From assembly GCA_016220045.1 (NCBI GenBank), contig JACRIP010000343.1, forward strand, positions 1 through 19,592: DNA of 19,592 nt, in the 5' to 3' direction. Below the pieces are notes generated by a model. It saw only the letters and a program-made list of their open reading frames with translations, was not told where the DNA came from and ran no database searches. Positions 13,655 to 19,592 of this stretch are shown piece after piece. Made by a program: the position numbers and the translations under genes. Position 1 is the stretch's first letter. Each line of letters opens with the position of its first letter. Source of the stretch: Planctomycetota bacterium. Lineage in GTDB: Bacteria > Planctomycetota > MHYJ01 > WSZJ01 > JACPWG01.

Positions 13655-14770
13655 ATGGTCAGCTTGCATCGCCCCGCCCCGTCCGCCGCGCGCGCGGTCG
13701 CCTGGGCCGGCCTCCTCCTGCTCGCCGGCGCCGCCTCCGCCCGCGCCGACCTCACGCTCTCCGTCTCAGGCGATCGCCTGGTATCCGACGGTCGCCCGCT
13801 CCGCCTCGTCGGCTACAGCGACGCCGGCATCCTCGCCGAACGCGCCTTCGACTTCCGCGCCTTCTTCGACCGCTCCCTGGTCCCCAACCGCATCAACTAC
13901 ATCCGCGTGTGGGCGACCTACGCGTTCGCCAACGACCTCACGCCCTTCGCCGGCAGCCGCAGCGCGCGCTACAACCTGTTGCGCCCGAACCCCGCCTTCT
14001 ACGCCCGCCTCGAGGACCTGGTGCGCGAGGCCAACGCCCGCAACATCGTCGTCCACTTCACGTTCTTCGACGGCTGCGGTTTCGACTCCGGCGCCCGCGA
14101 CCCCTACCGGCTGCGCTGGGCCAATTCCCCCTACAATGTCGTGCGCAATCTGCAGGGTTTTCTCACCGCCCCCGGGCAGTTCGACGACCTCGGCACGCGC
14201 TGCTGGAACGAGGTGAACCTGCCGCTGATCCGCGCGGTCGCGGACCGCATCGGCCGCTACGGCAACGTGATCTACGAGCCGCTGAACGAACCGAACATCC
14301 ACGGCGGCGACAATGACAACCTGGATTTTCAGCGGGCCATCGTGACCGAGCTGCGGCGCCGGCTCGACCTCTACGGCGGCAGCAAGGTGATTTCGGTCAA
14401 TCTCCCGAGCGACCGCCGCACGCGCGACTGGGCCTTTGCGGACGCGCGGATCGGCATGGTCTCCTACCACCTGGGACCGACCGAGAGCCCGGCGAGCTCC
14501 TGGGCGCGCGACCGCAAGGCGGTCCTGGTTTCGAACGACGGCCACAATACGATGTCGCGCTCCCTGCTCGCCGATGGCTCGCGGCGCGCCGCGCTGACCG
14601 CCGACCTGCTGCGCCGTACCTACGATAACGGCGCGCCGGTCGGCAAGATGCACTTCGATTTCCTGGACAAGGACCTGAACCGGCCGACCTGGAAGTCGCA
14701 GGACTACAATCCGCGTGCGGCGAACGCCGATGCGGCGATCCTGGCCACGCTCGCGCGCTGGGCGCGGTAG
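13655..14770 (+). CDS. Secreted GH5-like (beta/alpha)8 glycoside hydrolase, nucleophile doubtful
   Basis: 371 residues; AAAGGAG lies 7 bases before the ATG, so the long open frame upstream is not coding. Residues 1-31 look like a signal peptide ending ARA. The body follows a GH5/cellulase-type barrel: an early strand NYIRVWATYAF with the conserved Arg, and the strand-4 motif IYEPLNEPN with the acid/base Glu212. Later comes MVSYHLG with a His in the usual place, and a strand-7 candidate KAVLVSNDGHN. In GH5 the last motif carries the nucleophile Glu; here that position looks like Asn294 (followed by Asp295). So it may be a divergent family, use Asp295, or be a carbohydrate-binding relic. It is the only plus-strand gene in the middle of the window, convergent with the kinase. 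Substrate is unknown. Confidence 0.8.
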   Translation: MVSLHRPAPSAARAVAWAGLLLLAGAASARADLTLSVSGDRLVSDGRPLRLVGYSDAGILAERAFDFRAFFDRSLVPNRINYIRVWATYAFANDLTPFAGSRSARYNLLRPNPAFYARLEDLVREANARNIVVHFTFFDGCGFDSGARDPYRLRWANSPYNVVRNLQGFLTAPGQFDDLGTRCWNEVNLPLIRAVADRIGRYGNVIYEPLNEPNIHGGDNDNLDFQRAIVTELRRRLDLYGGSKVISVNLPSDRRTRDWAFADARIGMVSYHLGPTESPASSWARDRKAVLVSNDGHNTMSRSLLADGSRRAALTADLLRRTYDNGAPVGKMHFDFLDKDLNRPTWKSQDYNPRAANADAAILATLARWAR

Positions 14771-14774
14771 CTCA

Positions 14775-15007
14775 CACTACAACGCTAATCGCGATCGGGC
14801 ACGCCGGGTCGCCAGGCCGAGGAATGTTGCTCGCAAGGCCCGTCCGTTCGTAGTTCCGCCTTCAGGCGGAGCCTACGCCGAAGACTAATCGCAATTGGCC
14901 CATCGTTCCGCCTGAAGGCGGAACTACAAACGAACTGGATGGCCGATCTACGCTTCTTGGCACCGCGGAAGGTCCGTCTGCCTGGGGCGGCGATTAGCGT
15001 TGTAGTG
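14775..15007. mobile_element. MITE-like 233-bp element with 18-bp perfect inverted ends and CTCA duplication
   Basis: CACTACAACGCTAATCGC at 14775-14792 is repeated exactly, inverted, at 14990-15007. CTCA occurs directly outside both ends (14771-14774 and 15008-15011), as a 4-bp target duplication would. Inside, there is no credible gene, but an inverted pair of short hairpins: TCCGCC/GGCGGA with a TTCA loop (14855-14870), and GTTCCGCC/GGCGGAAC with a TGAA loop (14905-14920). Without the element, the hydrolase TAG and the kinase TGA would be one base apart. It might also work as a two-way terminator. No transposase is visible in the window. Confidence 0.65.
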
Positions 15008-15008
15008 C

Positions 15009-17027
15009 TCAGCGCTTGCCCTGGAGCCAGTCGCGGGTGAGGCGCCCGCTGATGTGCAGGTCGTCGAGGACCACGCCGGGGGCGCGCGCGAAGAGGCCGA
15101 AGGCGCCGACGTCGCTCTCGCTCGACTCCGCGGTCAGGTCGAGCTTGCCGTCGATCCACAATTGGATGCGCTCCGCGCGGCGCTCGATGCGCACGCGGTG
15201 GGGCACGCCGGGCGCCACGTCCGCGACCCGGTTCTCGCTCAGGGGAATCACCTGGGCCATGCCTCCGCGCGCTTCGAGCAGGCGGGCGATCTGCGTGCGC
15301 TGCCGACCGACCTGCACCTGGTAGCCGCCGGCGCCGCGTCCCTGGTGGAGGCAGAAACTCGCCTCCGCACTGGGTCCGGCGGTGAGCGTCAGGGTGACTT
15401 CCACGATCAGGTCGCCGACGAACTCGGCCAGGTGGTTGGTGGGCGCCCGTCCGGTCGATATCAGGCGGCCGCCTTCGACCAGCCAGCCGAGCTTGCCGGA
15501 CGGGGCGGCGGCCGCGCCGGGGGGCGACCCGGGCGGCGGCGCCACGCCGAAGTCGAGCGCCTGGTCGGGGCTCGAGAAGTCGTACGCCAGCTCGACGCAC
15601 TCGTCGCCCTGGTCGGCGCAGGCGCCATGGAAGCGGCTGCGCAGGTCGGACCGGGTCGTCGTCGGGTCTTTGCCGGAGGCGGATGCGGGCGGGACGACCG
15701 GATCCGGGGCGGTGAGCGGGGCCGCCGGATCGCCTCCGGCCGGCAGCGGAGTCGGCCGGCCATCGGTCACGGTGGGCGTGGGGGCGGGCGGCGCGGTGGG
15801 TGGGGTGTGCGGGGTCGGGGCCGCGGGCGCGCCGCCGCCCGCGCTTTCACTCCCGGTTCCCGTCGGCGCGGCGCCCCCGGCCGGCGCGGTCGGCCCGCTT
15901 CCGCCGGCCCCGGTGTTTCCCGTATCCGGCGACGGAGTCTCGCCTCCCCAGAGCGCGTAGACGCCCCAGAGCAGGAGGCCGCCGCCGAGGCCCGCGGCGA
16001 CCGCCGCCCAGAGCGGGAGCGGCAGCCGCGTGCGTCCGAGATCGGCCTGGGCGGCCTCCAGGTCCGCGATCAGTTCGTCGTAGCTCGCGTGGCGCCGCCC
16101 GGGCTCCTTCGCCAGCATGCGCTCGACCACCTGGGCGGTGCGGCGCGGCACGCGCGGCGCGCGCACGGCCAGCGGCGCCGGGGCCTTGTGGATGTGGTCG
16201 GCGACGATGCCCAGCGCCGAGGAGCCGCTGAAGGGCGGGCAGCCGGCGAGCATGTGATACAGCGTTGCCCCGAGGGAGTAGATGTCCGCGCGGAAATCGG
16301 CGGGCGCGGCCTGGGCCTGTTCCGGCGCCAGGTAGAGCGGGGTCCCGACGACCTCGCCGGTGCGCGTCAGGCCGCCGTCCTGCTCCGCGCCGGTGCGGCG
16401 CGCCAGGCCGAAGTCCGTGACTTTCACCAGGCCGGAGTCGGCGAGCAGCAGGTTCCCCGGCTTGACGTCGCGGTGGACGATGCCGTGCGCCCAGGCGGCG
16501 CGCAGGCCGCGCGCCGCGTGGAGCGTGTAGCGCAGGGCGGTGGCGGCGGGCAGCCGGCCGACCCGGTCGAGCGCCTCCTGCAGCGAGCGGCCCGGCACGA
16601 ATTCCATGGCGAGGAAGGGGCGGCCGCCCTCGCCGCCGATGTCGTGGATCTTCACGACGTGCGGGTCGTCGAGGGCCGCGGTCGCGCGCGCTTCGCGCAG
16701 GAAGCGCTCCAGGTTGTGCGGGTCGCCGAGCTGCGACTCCTGGACCACCTTGATCGCCACCTTGCGGCCGAGCTGCGGATCGTCGGCCTCGTAGACGGTG
16801 CCCATGCCCCCCTGGCCAAGGCAGCGGACGACCTCGTAGCGCCCGAAGCGCTGTTTGGGGCGGGCGTAGGCCTCCGTCGCCTGGCGCGCGAGGCTGTCGC
16901 TGCCGGGCGGGCGCGCCGCGGAACCGGAGGGAGGCTGGGCGTCCGCAGGGGACGGCCGAGGCAGCGGCGGGCTGGGCACGGGGAGACTTTCGGAAACCGG
17001 CCGGACAACTTCTGGACCGCGGATCAT
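15009..17027 (-). CDS. Membrane Ser/Thr protein kinase with C-terminal jelly-roll-like domain
   Basis: 672 residues from the ATG at 17027; a TTG six codons upstream (17045) is an alternative, and neither has a good ribosome site. After a Pro/Ser-rich N-terminus comes a Hanks-type kinase domain (about 62-325) with GQGGMG, VAIK, HRDVKPGN, TDFGLA and GTPLYLAPEQ all intact, so it should be active. A helix (about 340-360) and a long Pro/Thr/Gly-rich stalk follow. Then comes an outer domain (about 480-665) whose pattern (FVGDLIVEVTLTL, HRVRIERRAERIQLWIDGKL, FGLFARAPGVVLDDLHI) fits a concanavalin/LamG-like sandwich. That domain could sense a ligand, with phosphorylation inside the cell. It lies downstream of the FHA regulator on the same strand. 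Its stop codon falls in the CTCA duplication of the adjacent element, and its first codons lie in an inverted repeat. Confidence 0.9.
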   Translation of the reverse strand: MIRGPEVVRPVSESLPVPSPPLPRPSPADAQPPSGSAARPPGSDSLARQATEAYARPKQRFGRYEVVRCLGQGGMGTVYEADDPQLGRKVAIKVVQESQLGDPHNLERFLREARATAALDDPHVVKIHDIGGEGGRPFLAMEFVPGRSLQEALDRVGRLPAATALRYTLHAARGLRAAWAHGIVHRDVKPGNLLLADSGLVKVTDFGLARRTGAEQDGGLTRTGEVVGTPLYLAPEQAQAAPADFRADIYSLGATLYHMLAGCPPFSGSSALGIVADHIHKAPAPLAVRAPRVPRRTAQVVERMLAKEPGRRHASYDELIADLEAAQADLGRTRLPLPLWAAVAAGLGGGLLLWGVYALWGGETPSPDTGNTGAGGSGPTAPAGGAAPTGTGSESAGGGAPAAPTPHTPPTAPPAPTPTVTDGRPTPLPAGGDPAAPLTAPDPVVPPASASGKDPTTTRSDLRSRFHGACADQGDECVELAYDFSSPDQALDFGVAPPPGSPPGAAAAPSGKLGWLVEGGRLISTGRAPTNHLAEFVGDLIVEVTLTLTAGPSAEASFCLHQGRGAGGYQVQVGRQRTQIARLLEARGGMAQVIPLSENRVADVAPGVPHRVRIERRAERIQLWIDGKLDLTAESSESDVGAFGLFARAPGVVLDDLHISGRLTRDWLQGKR

Positions 17028-17067
17028 CCTCTCGTCGAGGGACAAACCATGGCCGGCGACGTTTAGG
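16992..17067 (-). repeat. Arm 1 of a ~76-bp inverted repeat, covering the kinase start
   Basis: Read on the minus strand from CCTAAACGTCGCC (17067 downwards) to GGTTTCC (16992), this arm matches 17420-17495 on the plus strand at about 64 of 76 positions by my count. It covers the kinase ATG and its first ten or so codons (MIRGPEVVR). Confidence 0.75.
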
Positions 17068-17172
17068 CGTTTGGATCCCTACTGCTGAGGATCTCGAATA
17101 GCTTTCCAGAGATTCGGCGGCGCTATTCGCAAGGTGTTGCCTCGCGCGATGTTCAGGGCCAGCGCTCCAATC

Positions 17173-17207
17173 GGCCACTGGCCACTGATCACCGGCCACT
17201 GATCGAC
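17173..17207. repeat. GGCCACT heptamer array
   Basis: Five 7-base units follow one another in register. The units at 17173, 17180 and 17194 are exact GGCCACT; those at 17187 and 17201 are GATCACC-like. Confidence 0.6.
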
Positions 17208-17361
17208 TCCCGCCCGGTCGTGGCCCGTATGGGTTTCGGGCGTGAGCCCGAGTTGGACGTTGAGACGTTGTGGGTCGGTTGGACGGGCGCAGCGGTCGCG
17301 GGGCGACTCGTTGGGTTCCGGGCGTGGGCTTGGCTTGGAGCCGACAGGTGCGCACGGGCGA

Positions 17362-17429
17362 GAATGCCGAACCTCGAATGCCGAATCCAACAGACCCCAA
17401 ACGCCTGAACGCCCAAACCCCTAAACGTC
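17362..17429. repeat. GAATGCC heptamer and CAAACGCC octamer arrays
   Basis: Heptamer units start at 17362, 17369, 17376 and 17383, with 17362 and 17376 exact GAATGCC. Octamer units start at 17398, 17406, 17414 and 17422, each within two bases of CAAACGCC. The second array runs into arm 2 of the inverted repeat. Confidence 0.55.
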
Positions 17430-17495
17430 GCCCGCCATGGTCTGTCCCTCGACGGAATCATGATCCGGCATCAAGAAGTTGTCCGGTAGGTTTCC
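17420..17495 (+). repeat. Arm 2 of the ~76-bp inverted repeat
   Basis: This plus-strand copy of the kinase 5' region keeps an ATG at 17459 and would read MIRHQEVVR before a TAG, compared with MIRGPEVVR in the kinase. It ends 6 bp from the stop codon of the FHA gene. With a 16-base offset, similarity extends outward through CCAAACG. Confidence 0.75.
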
Positions 17496-17501
17496 AATCC
17501 C

Positions 17502-19436
<1,935 letters not shown>

Positions 19437-19523
19437 GGCACGTCCGGTGAAGAGCGTAGAAGAGAGAGCCGCAGCTCGCGTCGGGCCATTGCGGCGTCGC
19501 CGCATGCGGCAGGGGACGACCGC

Positions 19524-19592
19524 ATGACCCGGGCGGGGGAGCCGCCGCCCCGGCCGCGTCCGCCACGCCGCGAGCGGATTCTACTCGTGGGC
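19524..19592 (+). CDS. Possible start of a plus-strand gene, cut at the right edge
   Basis: The ATG at 19524 has AGGGGA 7 bases upstream and an open frame to the last base (23 codons). It begins with a Pro/Arg-rich run and then RERILLVG, which could be a first beta strand of a Rossmann or receiver-like fold. It would diverge from the FHA regulator, with an 87-bp gap. The stretch is too short to identify. Confidence 0.3.
   Translation, partial: MTRAGEPPPRPRPPRRERILLVG

Larger units (their letters stand above)
17046..17501. other. FHA-kinase intergenic region packed with short-word arrays
   Basis: No gene is seen in these ~456 bp. There is a small hairpin, CGAATAGC (17095-17102) with GCTATTCG (17122-17129). 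Then come heptamers of GGCCACT at 17173, 17180 and 17194, alternating with GATCACC-type units. Heptamers of GAATGCC lie at 17362-17389, and octamers of CAAACGCC at 17398-17429. The arrays are bounded by the two arms of the inverted repeat. The kinase promoter should lie here unless it is cotranscribed with the FHA gene. Confidence 0.7.

Overview
This is a GC-rich bacterial chromosome segment that most resembles Planctomycetota. The pointers are membrane-anchored proteins with prenyltransferase/squalene-cyclase-like toroid repeats, a Ser/Thr kinase with a Pro-rich stalk and a jelly-roll-like C-terminus, an FHA-GAF-sigma54 activator, long secreted TPR proteins beside ExbB/ExbD genes, and intergenic DNA crowded with palindromes and short-word repeats. 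The phylum is inferred from these families; there is no rRNA or other marker gene in the window.

Layout. From 12946 down to 1, nine genes lie head to tail on the minus strand. In transcription order they are: toroid protein 2 (600 aa), a secreted TPR protein (379 aa), toroid protein 1 (578 aa), a large secreted TPR protein (980 aa), an ExbB/TolQ channel subunit, three ExbD/TolR subunits, and a two-helix membrane protein cut by the left edge. From 13655 to 14770 on the plus strand is a secreted GH5-like (beta/alpha)8 hydrolase. It converges on a minus-strand Ser/Thr kinase (15009-17027). Upstream of the kinase on the same strand is an FHA-GAF-AAA+(sigma54)-Fis regulator (17502-19436). A possible plus-strand gene starts at 19524 and runs off the right edge.

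How it may work. The most notable point is that both toroid proteins begin with a short cytoplasmic segment and one transmembrane helix carrying the TonB signature S-x3-H, with Leu at H+7 and Thr at H+11 (TonB has Ser there). A Pro-rich segment and a large extracytoplasmic toroid domain follow. Next to one ExbB and three ExbDs, this reads as a proton-motive-force-driven system in which a TonB-type helix is fused to an alpha/alpha-toroid instead of the usual TonB C-terminal domain. The [toroid + secreted TPR] pair occurs twice. The kinase and the FHA-sigma54 activator form a plausible phospho-signalling pair, but nothing in the sequence ties them to the Exb cluster.

Intergenic DNA is unusually structured. 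There is a MITE-like 233-bp element with 18-bp perfect inverted ends and a CTCA target duplication at the junction of the two convergent genes; inverted pairs of 8-mer and 10-mer tandem arrays; 7- and 8-mer word arrays in the kinase/FHA gap, which is bounded by a ~76-bp inverted repeat that also supplies the kinase start region; and a hairpin family with constant GGGGCG/CGCCCC ends but co-varying inner stems. I saw no tRNA, rRNA, CRISPR array or transposase gene.
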